A program made the position numbers and the translations under genes. Under the pieces are notes generated by a model that worked only from the letters and a program-made list of their open reading frames with translations, had not been told where the DNA came from and ran no database searches. DNA of 64,000 bases. Source: Psychromicrobium silvestre. GTDB lineage: Bacteria > Actinomycetota > Actinomycetes > Actinomycetales > Micrococcaceae. Of the stretch, positions 25,007 to 33,877 are shown one piece after another (the first letter of the stretch is position 1; every line of letters begins with the position of its first letter). The stretch spans positions 310,001 through 374,000 of the forward strand of contig NZ_JACBYQ010000001.1 in the NCBI RefSeq assembly GCF_013408295.1, in the 5' to 3' direction.

Positions 25007-25911
25007 CGGTTGCGGAGCGCGAAGGCCCTGCTTGGGTTGCCGACCGAGATTTTCTGCCAGGCTTCGGTGCCTAGCAATCGGGCGATTCGCTGACCGGTGA
25101 CGCTTAGCAGCGCGGGCATTCCGGGCCCGGAGGTTACCGAGCGGGCTGCCGCCGTCGTGGTGTCTCCACCGAGTAGCAATTGCGGTAGGTGCCCTGCGCT
25201 AGCGAGTTCCTCCAGCACCGAGAATAGCCGCCAATCAGTGGCGTGATTCGTCCGGGACGGTCCATCGAAGCAAAGCCAGGCGCCGCTTTGTGCCAGCTCC
25301 GTCAGATATCCCGAATCTGGGTTCCGGCCCAAGTGCCCCAGTACGATGCCCTCGGCGGGCACTCCGAGCTGGGCCAGTTCGGCGAGCACCAGTTGGCCCG
25401 CGGTGCCGAGTTCCAGATGCACCGCAATGGGCGCCCCGGTGGCTAGCTGGGCATGGGCCGCCGCGTGCAGCGAGAGCCTTTCAAAGTCATCCAGGTGATG
25501 GAAGCCGGTGCCGATCTTGATCAGCCCGCACGGTAGGGATTTTGCCTTTAGATCCGCCAGGAAACGAGCGGTAAGTGCATCCTCTGTCTGATAGCGGGCA
25601 TCCTCCGGATAGTGGACTGCTCGATGCCGTCCGGTGGCGCTGAGGATGTGCACTCCGGTGCGCCGGGAGAGCCTGGCCAGAGCGGTCCGACGGCGGCCCA
25701 GCCCGGCGGGCGTCCACTGCACCACGCTCTGGCCACCGGCAGCGGTAAAAGCAGCCAGCTCCTGTTCGCCGAGCAGTTCGTCGTCTAGTTCCTGCTGCGG
25801 CAATAGCGGTGAGGCGAAGAAGACGTGATCGTGGGAGTTCGCCAGCCCGAGTCGGCTGCTAGGAAGGTCACCCAAGATGGTCCGGGCCGTAGGCTCCTTG
25901 ACGTCACTCAT
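25003..25911 (-). CDS. Phosphotriesterase-like metal-dependent hydrolase
   Basis: The 302-residue protein matches the amidohydrolase/phosphotriesterase barrel. SHDHVFF supplies the HxH metal pair, LIKIGTG the bridging Lys, IAVHLELG and [10 protein letters not shown] the two further His, and LLLGGDTT the final Asp. Members act as lactonases or esterases; the physiological substrate is unknown here. It overlaps hisF tail to tail by four bases and follows the TIGR03085-like gene after 20 bases, so these two minus-strand genes are likely co-transcribed. No histidine role is implied. Confidence 0.8.
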   Translation of the reverse strand: MSDVKEPTARTILGDLPSSRLGLANSHDHVFFASPLLPQQELDDELLGEQELAAFTAAGGQSVVQWTPAGLGRRRTALARLSRRTGVHILSATGRHRAVHYPEDARYQTEDALTARFLADLKAKSLPCGLIKIGTGFHHLDDFERLSLHAAAHAQLATGAPIAVHLELGTAGQLVLAELAQLGVPAEGIVLGHLGRNPDSGYLTELAQSGAWLCFDGPSRTNHATDWRLFSVLEELASAGHLPQLLLGGDTTTAAARSVTSGPGMPALLSVTGQRIARLLGTEAWQKISVGNPSRAFALRNR

Positions 25912-25931
25912 CCGGGCTTGAGGAGGCTGGC

Positions 25932-26576
25932 TTAGAGTCCGACTTCGGCGGTCTGTAGCAACGCGACGGCATCGGGCTGGCCTTCGAAGGTGACCAGAGC
26001 ATGCTCGGTTCGGCCGAAGGCGTGCATCAGCAATTCTCCGGGGGCACCAACAATGGCCACCGAAACGGGCGCCCGTTTGGCCACATGTCGAGGGCCATCC
26101 GGCTGCACCAAGACGATCCCCAGATCTACACTGCGATACAACAGTGCGGCCCGCTTGATCAGTTCATCCCAAAGCGCCTCGGAATACTCTTCATCAAGAG
26201 CCCGCGGTGCCCAACGATCGGAAGCTCGGCGGATGTCTTCGGTGTGCACAAAGTATTCGATCAAATTGGCGCTTTCGTCCACCGCTTTGATCCGCATTGG
26301 TGAGAGCGCAGGCGGCCCGGCTCGGAACTGCTCGACCAATTTCGCATAGGACTCAGGAGTCGAGGATTTGGCCGCCAATTTGCGCGTGGTGGTATCAGAA
26401 GCGCGGGCAAAAGCACGCAGAACTAGTCCCAGTCCAACGCCCGCATTACGCTCCCGCAAGTACAGGTGAGCGGCCAATTCCTGGGTCCGCCAACCGGCGC
26501 ATAGAGTATCCGCACCTGGGCCGGCTGCGAGCAGCGTTTCGGCCAGGACTTCACGGGACGGATCTACAAAATGCAT
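25932..26576 (-). CDS. TIGR03085-like maleylpyruvate-isomerase/DinB-type protein
   Basis: The 214-residue protein starts MHFVDPSREVLAETLLAAGP. It has a four-helix metal-binding pattern: CAGWRTQELAAHLYLRERN and ANLIEYFVHTEDIRRA with His that could bind metal, as in mycothiol-dependent DinB-like proteins. These occur in actinobacteria that make mycothiol; the reaction is unknown. AAGGG lies just before the ATG at 26576. The frame remains open to 26696, but that extension overlaps the divergent hisI gene and is not family-like. Confidence 0.8.
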   Translation of the reverse strand: MHFVDPSREVLAETLLAAGPGADTLCAGWRTQELAAHLYLRERNAGVGLGLVLRAFARASDTTTRKLAAKSSTPESYAKLVEQFRAGPPALSPMRIKAVDESANLIEYFVHTEDIRRASDRWAPRALDEEYSEALWDELIKRAALLYRSVDLGIVLVQPDGPRHVAKRAPVSVAIVGAPGELLMHAFGRTEHALVTFEGQPDAVALLQTAEVGL

Positions 26577-26673
26577 CCCTTCGAAATTAGCATGATCCGG
26601 GCTGGAAAGAGCGATTCGAACCGCCGAAAGTCTTCGCCGATCCTTCCAGTTCCCCTCGATCAGTGGCAGGCCA

Positions 26674-26679
26674 TAGACT
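26674..26679 (+). promoter_or_regulatory. Probable -10 element, leaderless promoter of hisI-trpE
   Basis: TAGACTTGTTTGGATG places the ATG at the predicted transcription start. Nearly the same string, TAGGCTTGTTTGGGTG, precedes the acetyltransferase gene at 53998. Confidence 0.6.
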
Positions 26680-26686
26680 TGTTTGG

Positions 26687-27064
26687 ATGCCTGCACAAAA
26701 CACCCCGGAAAATGAGCTGCCCGCCGAGATTGCCGAGCGGCTTAAGCGTGATGCCGCCGGATTGGTTGCCGCAATCGTGCAACAGCATGACAGCAAAGAA
26801 GTTCTGATGCTCGGTTGGATGGATGATGAGGCCTTACGCCGCACCCTCAGCACCGGTCGAGTGACCTTTTTCTCCCGCTCTCGGCAGGAGTATTGGCGTA
26901 AGGGTGATACCTCCGGGAACATCCAGTTAGTCAAGTCGGTGGCCCTCGACTGCGACGGCGATGCGCTACTGGTGAGCGTTGAGCAGCACGGCCCGGCCTG
27001 CCATACCGGCACCCACAGTTGTTTTGACGGTCGCGAGCTGCCCGCCGTCGTCCTGGGCCCCTGA
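26687..27064 (+). CDS. hisI: Phosphoribosyl-AMP cyclohydrolase
   Basis: HisI catalyses the third step of histidine synthesis. GRVTFFSRSRQEYWRKGDTS and DCDGDALLVSVEQHGPACHT hold the metal-binding Asp residues and cysteines. I chose the ATG at 26687 (125 residues) because TAGACT ends eight bases upstream and there is no ribosome site, which suggests a leaderless message; the frame extends eight codons further. The stop lies inside a 15-base tandem duplication, and trpE follows after 34 bases, placing a histidine enzyme at the head of the tryptophan operon. Confidence 0.95.
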   Translation: MPAQNTPENELPAEIAERLKRDAAGLVAAIVQQHDSKEVLMLGWMDDEALRRTLSTGRVTFFSRSRQEYWRKGDTSGNIQLVKSVALDCDGDALLVSVEQHGPACHTGTHSCFDGRELPAVVLGP

Positions 27065-27083
27065 AGCTTGGGCCCCTGAAGCT
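27054..27083 (+). repeat. 15-bp tandem duplication at the hisI stop codon
   Basis: TGGGCCCCTGAAGCT occurs twice in direct succession (27054-27068 and 27069-27083). The first copy contains the hisI stop TGA. The second copy extends the spacer to trpE. Confidence 0.9.
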
Positions 27084-27098
27084 AACGAAGGTAAGTCA

Positions 27099-28673
27099 AT
27101 GACCGAACAGCACACCGTCCTCGACGGGCAGATCAGCCCTGACCTAGAGGAGTTCCGTAGGCTCGCGGTGGGTCATCGGGTGATTCCGGTGACCTTGCGG
27201 GTGATGGCGGATTCCTACACCCCGATAGGGCTCTACCGGGCATTGGCCGACGGGGCACCGGGAACCTTCCTGATGGAATCAGCCGCTCCCGGCGGGGTCT
27301 GGTCCCAGCATTCCTTTATTGGCGTCCGCTCGCTGGCCACCCTGACCAGCAAAGACGGCGAGGCGCATTGGATCGGAGAACCACCAGCAGGGGTCCCGGA
27401 GTCCGGAAACCCAGTAGAGGCGCTGGCCCGCACCGTCGAGCTCCTACAAACGGAACGGTTGGCTGGATTGCCGCCATTCAGCTCGGGCATGGTTGGCTTC
27501 CTCGGCTGGGAGTCTGTACGGCATTGGGAAAAACTCCCTTCCCCTCCGGAGGATGATCTCAAGCTGCCCGAGCTCGCAATGAACCTGGTGAGCGATATGG
27601 CGGTTCACGACAACACCGACGGCAGCGTGTTGTTGATCGCCAATGCGATTAACTTTGACGGCAGCGATGAACGGGTCGATGAGGCTTGGCAAGATGCCGT
27701 GCACCGGATCCAGTCCATGCTGACTGCGATGGGTGCCCCGCACCAGCCGGTAGTTAACCCGGTGCCACAAGAGTCCGACGGCGACCGGAACGGCGACTAT
27801 CGCGCGGCGGTCCGGGAACGCTGGGATGAGGCGGAATACCTGGCCGCGATCAAACTGGGCAAAGAGGCGATTGTCGACGGCGAGGTGTTCCAGGTGGTGG
27901 TCTCGCGTCGTTTTGAAATGGATAACGCAGCCCAACCACTGGATGTCTACCGGGTACTGCGCGCTTCCAACCCCAGCCCCTATATGTACCTGTACAGCTT
28001 TATTGACAGCGAGGGGCAGGAGTACGCGATTGTCGGCTCCTCGCCGGAAGCCCTGGTCACCGTGACCGGGGACGAGGTGATCACTCATCCGATTGCGGGT
28101 TCCCGGCCACGCGGCAAAACGGTGGAAGCCGATCAGGCGCTTGCCGAGGATTTGCTCGCCGATCAGAAGGAGCGGGCCGAGCATCTGATGCTGGTCGATC
28201 TGGCGCGCAACGACATCTCCAAGGTTTGCGTCCCCGGCAGCGTGGACGTCACTCAGTTCATGGAAGTCGAACGGTTCAGCCACATCATGCACTTGGTCTC
28301 CACCGTGGTGGGGACCCTTGCTCCCGGCAAGAGCGCCTACGACACACTGGCCGCCACCTTCCCGGCCGGCACGCTCTCCGGGGCGCCTAAACCACGAGCG
28401 ATGCGCTTGCTGGATGAACTTGAACCGCACCGGCGCGGGCTCTACGGCGGTGTGGTGGGTTATCTGGACTTCGCCGGAAATATGGACGCCGCGATCACCA
28501 TCCGAACGGCTCTGCTCCGCGACGGCATCGCCTATGTCCAGGCCGGTGGTGGCATTGTGGCAGATTCCCAAGAGGAAGCCGAAGCCGCGGAGACCGTCAA
28601 TAAGGCAGCGGCCCCGCTGCGAGCCGTGCACCTGGCACAGCAACTGAGCGAGACCGGCAAAAGCGATGTCTGA
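27099..28673 (+). CDS. trpE: Anthranilate synthase component I
   Basis: TrpE uses chorismate and ammonia to make anthranilate. The 524-residue protein has the chorismate-binding C-terminal half: GEVFQVVVSRRFEM, HPIAGSRPRGKTVEAD, LMLVDLARNDISKV and TFPAGTLSGAPKPRAM. The N-terminal FLMESAAPGG is the LLES-like tryptophan feedback site. AAGG lies near the ATG at 27099; the longer frame runs back into hisI. The glutaminase trpG and trpD and trpF are not in the window. It overlaps the next gene by eight bases. Confidence 0.96.
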   Translation: MTEQHTVLDGQISPDLEEFRRLAVGHRVIPVTLRVMADSYTPIGLYRALADGAPGTFLMESAAPGGVWSQHSFIGVRSLATLTSKDGEAHWIGEPPAGVPESGNPVEALARTVELLQTERLAGLPPFSSGMVGFLGWESVRHWEKLPSPPEDDLKLPELAMNLVSDMAVHDNTDGSVLLIANAINFDGSDERVDEAWQDAVHRIQSMLTAMGAPHQPVVNPVPQESDGDRNGDYRAAVRERWDEAEYLAAIKLGKEAIVDGEVFQVVVSRRFEMDNAAQPLDVYRVLRASNPSPYMYLYSFIDSEGQEYAIVGSSPEALVTVTGDEVITHPIAGSRPRGKTVEADQALAEDLLADQKERAEHLMLVDLARNDISKVCVPGSVDVTQFMEVERFSHIMHLVSTVVGTLAPGKSAYDTLAATFPAGTLSGAPKPRAMRLLDELEPHRRGLYGGVVGYLDFAGNMDAAITIRTALLRDGIAYVQAGGGIVADSQEEAEAAETVNKAAAPLRAVHLAQQLSETGKSDV

Positions 28674-29307
28674 GAACACCCGCACCCCCTGGTACCGTAA
28701 AAAGAACGTACTGATCCTGCTGGTCCTGCTGTTCGCCATCATTGTCTTTGGCAGCACCACCCAGACGTGGCTACAGGTTCAGGCCGATCAAGGTGTCGTC
28801 AAGGCAGCCGATATGGCCGTCCAGGGCTCTAAAGCTGCTACCGCTGTCACCGCCTTTTCGGTGGTTGCCATCGCCGGAGCACTGGCCGCTTCGATCTCCG
28901 GCCGGGTGATCCGGATTGCGGCAGGCTGCGTTTTGCTACTCGCCTCCATTGGCATTGCCGTTGCGGTGCTGACCGTGCTGGCCAATCCGCAAGCCGCAGC
29001 CTCGGGCCCTGTCGGCGCTCAGATCGGCGTCACCGGAATCCCTTTGCAGGTCACGCTTAGCCCAATTATCTGGCTATCCTTGGGCGCAGATGTGTTGCTT
29101 TTCCTAGGTGCTGTTGCGGTGTTGCTCTTTGGCAGAGCTTGGACCGGGACGAAGAAGTATGAGAACAGCACCGCAGGCGGAGCCAAGGTGAGTGATGAGC
29201 CGGTGGACGACATCGACAGTTGGGACCGTCTCAGCCGGGGCGATGACCCAACATCTGGCACAATAGAAGACGATTCAGCATCGCACAGCAATCAGGAGAA
29301 CCCATGA
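28666..29307 (+). CDS. Trp biosynthesis-associated membrane protein
   Basis: This 213-residue protein has four membrane helices (about 15-35, 60-80, 85-110, 130-155) and an acidic C-terminal tail. Such proteins (family Trp_oprn_chp, TIGR02234) occur in actinobacterial tryptophan operons between trpE and trpC; their job is not established. Transport or membrane tethering of the pathway is speculative. It overlaps trpE by eight bases and the next gene by four, so it is translationally coupled to both. Confidence 0.88.
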   Translation: MSENTRTPWYRKKNVLILLVLLFAIIVFGSTTQTWLQVQADQGVVKAADMAVQGSKAATAVTAFSVVAIAGALAASISGRVIRIAAGCVLLLASIGIAVAVLTVLANPQAAASGPVGAQIGVTGIPLQVTLSPIIWLSLGADVLLFLGAVAVLLFGRAWTGTKKYENSTAGGAKVSDEPVDDIDSWDRLSRGDDPTSGTIEDDSASHSNQENP

Positions 29308-29576
29308 GCTCGAAGACGACCGTCACCGAAGCCACCGCCAGCCAAAAGCAGACGCCGCAGCCGTCGGAAGGTCACGGCAATAGCCCAGCTGCTTGGAGCT
29401 GCGTTTTCACCATGCTGGCCGGTGCCTTGCTGTCCTCCATCGCTTTCGTGCTCGCCAATACCCCGCTGTTCATCGCTGGCGTGGTCGTAATGGTGATCGG
29501 ACTCATTGTCGGCTGGGCGATGCGTGCCGCCGGTTACGGCGTCGGCGGTTCCAAGGTCAAGAACTCAGGCCACTGA
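29304..29576 (+). CDS. HGxxPAAW-motif small membrane protein
   Basis: The 90-residue protein has a disordered N-terminus, the defining motif GHGNSPAAW (residues 23-31), and two membrane helices (about 33-52 and 56-78). Proteins with this motif are found in actinobacterial tryptophan operons; no function is known to me. Its stop codon is directly followed by the GTG of trpC. Confidence 0.85.
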   Translation: MSSKTTVTEATASQKQTPQPSEGHGNSPAAWSCVFTMLAGALLSSIAFVLANTPLFIAGVVVMVIGLIVGWAMRAAGYGVGGSKVKNSGH

Positions 29577-30389
29577 GTGGCTGAATCATTGCATACCGGA
29601 ACAGTTCTCGATGAGATTATCGAGGGGGTCAAGGAAGACCTCTCGCTGCGCATCGAGCGGCTTCCGCTCGCGGAACTGAAAGAGCTGGTCCTCCGGCAGG
29701 CACCGGCGCTTGATGGCTACGCTGCGCTGAAGCAACCAGGACTTTCGGTGATCGCCGAGGTGAAACGGCGCAGTCCCTCCAAGGGGGAGTTGGCACAGAT
29801 TACCGACCCCGCTGCTTTGGCTAGCTCCTACGCCTCCGGTGGCGCCGCCGTCGTGAGCGTTCTCACCGAGCAGCGTCGCTTCTCCGGTTCGCTGACTGAT
29901 CTGGATGCCGTGCGGGCCGCCGTGAACATTCCGGTGTTGCGGAAAGATTTCACCGTTGATGCTTACCAAATCTGGGAAGCCCGGGCCCATGGTGCGGACC
30001 TGGTGCTGCTGATTGTGGCAGCCCTCAGCGACGCTGAACTTGCCGATTTCCTGGCCCTCACCGAGCAGCTCGGCATGAACGCGTTGGTCGAGACGCACAC
30101 CGAGGAAGAGCTGCAACGCGCGCTGTCGCTCGGCGCGAAAATCATCGGTGTCAATGTGCGCAATCTGAAAACGCTCGAGGTGGACCGCGAGGTCTTCGCT
30201 TCGCTGGCGGGACTACTGCCTGCCGGTTCGGTGCTAGTGGCAGAATCCGGAGTCCGCAACGCCGAGGACGTGGCGCATTACGCCTCTCACGGTGCCACCG
30301 CGGTGCTGGTGGGCGAAGCGCTAGTCAGCGATTCCACCCCGGCCCAGAGAATCACCGAGTTCCGCGCCGCAGCAACGCACGCCAACTGA
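29577..30389 (+). CDS. trpC: Indole-3-glycerol phosphate synthase
   Basis: TrpC closes the indole ring. The 270-residue barrel contains [15 protein letters not shown] with the catalytic Glu and Lys, [32 protein letters not shown] and [12 protein letters not shown]. It starts at a GTG with no bases between it and the previous stop, so translation depends on coupling. trpB follows after 21 bases. Confidence 0.96.
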   Translation: MAESLHTGTVLDEIIEGVKEDLSLRIERLPLAELKELVLRQAPALDGYAALKQPGLSVIAEVKRRSPSKGELAQITDPAALASSYASGGAAVVSVLTEQRRFSGSLTDLDAVRAAVNIPVLRKDFTVDAYQIWEARAHGADLVLLIVAALSDAELADFLALTEQLGMNALVETHTEEELQRALSLGAKIIGVNVRNLKTLEVDREVFASLAGLLPAGSVLVAESGVRNAEDVAHYASHGATAVLVGEALVSDSTPAQRITEFRAAATHAN

Positions 30390-30410
30390 CAGACAATCGA
30401 AGGATCCCTC

Positions 30411-31718
30411 ATGGTCGGCAAGCCGAATCAGCCCACCCTCAAGCATGCCGCAGGCCCGTACTTCGGGGACTTCGGCGGCCGCTGGATGCCCGAATCCCTG
30501 ATCGCCGCGCTGGATCAATTGGAAGATACCTTTGAAAAGGCCAAGGCTGATCCGGACTTCTTGGCGGAAATTGCCCGGCTGAACAGGGACTATTCCGGTA
30601 GGCCATCCTTGCTGACCGAGGCGAAACGGTTCTCCGCGCATGCCGGCGGCGTCCGGGTTTTCCTCAAGCGCGAGGACTTGAACCATACCGGTTCACACAA
30701 GATCAATAATGTGCTGGGGCAGGCGCTGCTCGCTCAGCGGATGGGTAAGACCCGGATCATCGCGGAGACCGGCGCGGGTCAGCACGGTGTGGCCAGCGCC
30801 ACCGCGGCCGCACTGCTCGGCCTGGAATGCGTGGTCTACATGGGAGCGGAGGACTGCCGCAGGCAGGCGCTCAACGTAGCCCGGATGCAGCTATTAGGTG
30901 CCACCGTAATCCCTGTAACGAACGGCTCACAGACCCTCAAGGACGCCATTAACGAAGCCTTACGGGACTGGGTGGCCAATGTGGACACCACCCACTACCT
31001 GCTCGGCACAGCGGCCGGGGCGCACCCCTTCCCGGCCATGGTGCGCTTCTTCCATGAGGTGATTGGCGAGGAGGCTCGGGAGCAGATCTTGACCCAGACC
31101 GGCCGCTTGCCGGATGCGGTCTGTGCCTGCATTGGCGGTGGCTCGAACGCCATTGGCATCTTCCACGGCTTTCTCGATGATGCCTCGGTCAAGATTTATG
31201 GCTTCGAGGCCGGGGGCGACGGCGTGGAAACCGGCCGTCATGCAGCCACCATTACGCTTGGCAGGCCCGGTGTGCTGCACGGTGCCCGCTCTTATTTGAT
31301 GCAGGACGAAGATGGGCAGACCATCGAATCACACTCCATTTCGGCGGGGCTGGACTATCCCGGCGTTGGACCGGAACACTCCTATTTGGCCGATATCGGA
31401 CGGGTGAGCTACGAGCCGGTCACCGATACCGAGGCGATGGATGCCTTCGCTGTGCTTTGCCGCACCGAGGGTATTATTCCGGCCATTGAGTCTGCCCATG
31501 CGCTGGCCGGAGCCATCCGGATTGGCAAGCGGCTCGCCGAAGGGGTCGAGGATCCCAGCGAATTGATTGTCTTAGTCAACCTTTCCGGTCGTGGCGATAA
31601 GGACGTCGGAACGGCCGCGGAATGGTTCAAACTCGGAAAGCTCGACCTGGGCGAACCGGCAAGCGACCGGCACCCAACGCCGGCAAAGAGCGAGTCCGCA
31701 ACGGAGGAATCGAAATGA
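30411..31718 (+). CDS. trpB: Tryptophan synthase beta chain
   Basis: TrpB joins indole and serine using pyridoxal phosphate. [20 protein letters not shown] holds the PLP lysine, [20 protein letters not shown] the substrate loop, and [12 protein letters not shown] the phosphate-binding loop. It belongs to the TrpB1 class (435 residues). AAGGA lies nine bases before the ATG. About 30 charged residues follow the core at the C-terminus. It overlaps trpA by four bases, as expected for the alpha-beta complex. Confidence 0.97.
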   Translation: MVGKPNQPTLKHAAGPYFGDFGGRWMPESLIAALDQLEDTFEKAKADPDFLAEIARLNRDYSGRPSLLTEAKRFSAHAGGVRVFLKREDLNHTGSHKINNVLGQALLAQRMGKTRIIAETGAGQHGVASATAAALLGLECVVYMGAEDCRRQALNVARMQLLGATVIPVTNGSQTLKDAINEALRDWVANVDTTHYLLGTAAGAHPFPAMVRFFHEVIGEEAREQILTQTGRLPDAVCACIGGGSNAIGIFHGFLDDASVKIYGFEAGGDGVETGRHAATITLGRPGVLHGARSYLMQDEDGQTIESHSISAGLDYPGVGPEHSYLADIGRVSYEPVTDTEAMDAFAVLCRTEGIIPAIESAHALAGAIRIGKRLAEGVEDPSELIVLVNLSGRGDKDVGTAAEWFKLGKLDLGEPASDRHPTPAKSESATEESK

Positions 31719-32551
31719 GCCCACAAGCTCCCGCTAGCAAGGCTGCAGCGGCGATTGATCGGGCACATGCGGCAGGTCGGGCTGCCCTGATCGGCTATCT
31801 TCCGGCCGGTTACCCCGATCTGCAAGCCACCATTGACGCCGGTATTGCGATGGCGCGCAACGGTGCCGATCTGATTGAAATTGGCATTCCCTACTCGGAT
31901 CCGGTGATGGACGGTCCGGTGATTCAGGCCGCCACCACGGAAGCCCTGGCCGAGGGGTTCAAGGTCTCTAGCGTCTTTGACGTGGTGGCCGCGATCACCG
32001 AACAGACCGATGCCGCCGTTTTGGTGATGACCTATTGGAACCCGGTGCTGCAAATGGGAGTGCGGGAATTCTCTCGACGACTCGCAGCAGCCGGGGGAGC
32101 CGGGCTGATTACCCCGGACCTGATTCCCGATGAAGCCGGGGAATGGTTCGCAGCCTCCGATGAATTTGGGCTGGATCGAGTTTTCCTGGTGGCGCCTTCT
32201 TCCAGCCCGGAGCGGCTCACTCAAACCGTGGCTGCCAGCCGAGGCTTTGTTTACGCGGTCTCCATTATGGGCGTTACCGGAGCGCGTCAGCAGGTTTCCT
32301 CAAGCGCCGAACGGCTTGTAGCGGCGACCCGGCAGGCGGGAGCCGAGCGGGTCTGCGTTGGACTGGGCGTCAGCAACTCCGGACATGTCCGAGAGATCGG
32401 AGCCTACGCCGATGGTGTGATTGTCGGTACCGCACTCGTGGCGGCTCTGCGCGACGGCGGTGTGCCAGGCGTGGCAGCACTGACGGAAGAACTGAGCACC
32501 GGTACCGCACTGCTTACGGCGGACAGCGAACAGCACCAGGAAGGGCGCTAA
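31715..32551 (+). CDS. trpA: Tryptophan synthase alpha chain
   Basis: TrpA splits indole-3-glycerol phosphate to indole, which tunnels to Trp[21 protein letters not shown] carries the catalytic Glu and Asp. [15 protein letters not shown] and [14 protein letters not shown] are further conserved. The ATG at 31715 overlaps the trpB stop by four bases and gives 278 residues; the longer frame is inside trpB. lgt begins one base after the stop. Confidence 0.97.
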   Translation: MSPQAPASKAAAAIDRAHAAGRAALIGYLPAGYPDLQATIDAGIAMARNGADLIEIGIPYSDPVMDGPVIQAATTEALAEGFKVSSVFDVVAAITEQTDAAVLVMTYWNPVLQMGVREFSRRLAAAGGAGLITPDLIPDEAGEWFAASDEFGLDRVFLVAPSSSPERLTQTVAASRGFVYAVSIMGVTGARQQVSSSAERLVAATRQAGAERVCVGLGVSNSGHVREIGAYADGVIVGTALVAALRDGGVPGVAALTEELSTGTALLTADSEQHQEGR

Positions 32552-32552
32552 C

Positions 32553-33746
32553 GTGCACACCCTACAGGCGGTCGGCGTCATGCCGGCCAGCATCCCAAGC
32601 CCAAGTTGGTCCGGTTTTTCGATTCCGCTGCCTTGGGGTTCATTGACCATTCATGCCTACGCACTGGCGATCCTCTTGGGCATCATTGCCGCGCTCTGGC
32701 TGACCAGTGTCCGTTGGAAGCGCCGTAATCCGCCGGCTGGTTCGCTCTGGGATATCGCTATCTGGGCAATTCCTTTCGGCATTATTGGCGGTCGGCTCTA
32801 CCACGTCTTTAGCTCCCCGGACGCCTATTTTGGCCCCGGTTACAGCGGTGGCGGCGATCCCTGGCGGATTCTACGGATCTGGGAAGGCGGCCTGGGGATC
32901 TGGGGTGCAGTGGTGCTCGGCGTGGTGGGTGCCTGGATTGGTTGCCGCCGTGCTGGAGTCAAGCTGACCGCGCTGATTGATGCGGCCGCTCCCGGGCTGC
33001 TCCTGGCACAGGCTATTGGCCGTTGGGGTAACTACTTTAACCAGGAGCTCTTCGGCGGCCCCACCACGCTGCCTTGGGGTTTACAAGTTGATCCCAATAA
33101 CCCGAATTTCCCGGCTGGCTATGCTGCGGACACGCTGTTTCACCCGACCTTCCTCTACGAGTCCCTCTGGAACCTGATCGGGGTGGCGATTCTCTTGCTG
33201 CTCGACCGGCGCTTCCACTTCCGCCGGGGACGCTTGTTCTGGCTCTACGCGATGTATTACACGCTGGGCCGGGTTTGGATCGAATCGCTACGCATTGATA
33301 CTGCGGAACAGATCACCTTCTTTGGCATCACCACCCGCTTGAATGTCTGGACCTCGATCCTGGTTTTCGTGGCCTCGCTCATCATCTTCTTGGTGCTCAG
33401 CTTCGTCGGACGGAAGAACGATGCCACTGCCGGGGTAATGCTGCCCGGACGAGAAGTTCCGGGCGAGGAACTGGAATCCGGAGAAGAAGCGGCCGACGGC
33501 GACGAGTCCCTCGCTGCCGAGGCCTCGGAACCAGCAGCGGCGGCTTCGAAAACGGCCGAAGGCGATCTCAAAGTAGCCGAATCAAGCGTTGAGACCGAAG
33601 CAGCAGAAGTCCAGAATGTGGACTCCGAGTCTCAGAGTGTGACCCAGGTAACGGCGCATGATAATCTGCCGGGTAACCCTTCGGAGGCACAGACCAGTGC
33701 CGAATCCGAGGATGAGACGCAGGGCGGAAGTACCGAGAAACCCTGA
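32553..33746 (+). CDS. lgt: Prolipoprotein diacylglyceryl transferase
   Basis: Lgt attaches diacylglycerol to the lipobox cysteine of prelipoproteins in the membrane. The core (about 1-290) has seven membrane helices, and GRWGNYFNQELFGGPT is the Lgt signature with essential Arg and Asn. A tail of about 100 residues rich in Glu, Ala and Ser follows; it is low complexity and unlike the core. The GTG at 32553 has AGGAAGGG eight bases upstream. It is the last gene of the hisI-trp transcript. Confidence 0.95.
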   Translation: MHTLQAVGVMPASIPSPSWSGFSIPLPWGSLTIHAYALAILLGIIAALWLTSVRWKRRNPPAGSLWDIAIWAIPFGIIGGRLYHVFSSPDAYFGPGYSGGGDPWRILRIWEGGLGIWGAVVLGVVGAWIGCRRAGVKLTALIDAAAPGLLLAQAIGRWGNYFNQELFGGPTTLPWGLQVDPNNPNFPAGYAADTLFHPTFLYESLWNLIGVAILLLLDRRFHFRRGRLFWLYAMYYTLGRVWIESLRIDTAEQITFFGITTRLNVWTSILVFVASLIIFLVLSFVGRKNDATAGVMLPGREVPGEELESGEEAADGDESLAAEASEPAAAASKTAEGDLKVAESSVETEAAEVQNVDSESQSVTQVTAHDNLPGNPSEAQTSAESEDETQGGSTEKP

Positions 33747-33823
33747 GTCGCCAAGGCCCATCACGGCCAATGGTGAAAAGCACGTCATTGCGTTAGCTCT
33801 GCCTAGCGCGGGGCCAACGTTGT

Positions 33824-33865
33824 CCCCTTGCTACGGTTGTTCCAACCGTGAGCTAAGACAAGGGG
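33824..33865 (+). promoter_or_regulatory. Hairpin overlapping the gltB ribosome-binding region
   Basis: CCCCTTG (33824-33830) pairs with CAAGGGG (33859-33865), and an inner stem ACGGTTG (33833-33839) pairs with CAACCGT (33843-33849). The outer right arm overlaps the purine run AAGGGGAAGGA that precedes the ATG at 33878. It may therefore limit translation of gltB. I know no named RNA family for it. Confidence 0.6.
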
Positions 33866-33877
33866 AAGGACTCAGCT

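Noticed and set aside
26576-26696. Longer start for the TIGR03085-like gene
   Set aside because: The added 40 residues overlap the divergent hisI promoter and start, and the ATG at 26576 has AAGGG in front.
27065-27098. Trp attenuator or T-box before trpE
   Set aside because: Only 34 bases separate hisI and trpE, with no leader peptide, tRNA-binding motif or terminator hairpin.
27444-28760. 438-codon open frame antisense to trpE
   Set aside because: A shadow of trpE; no recognisable protein or start signal.
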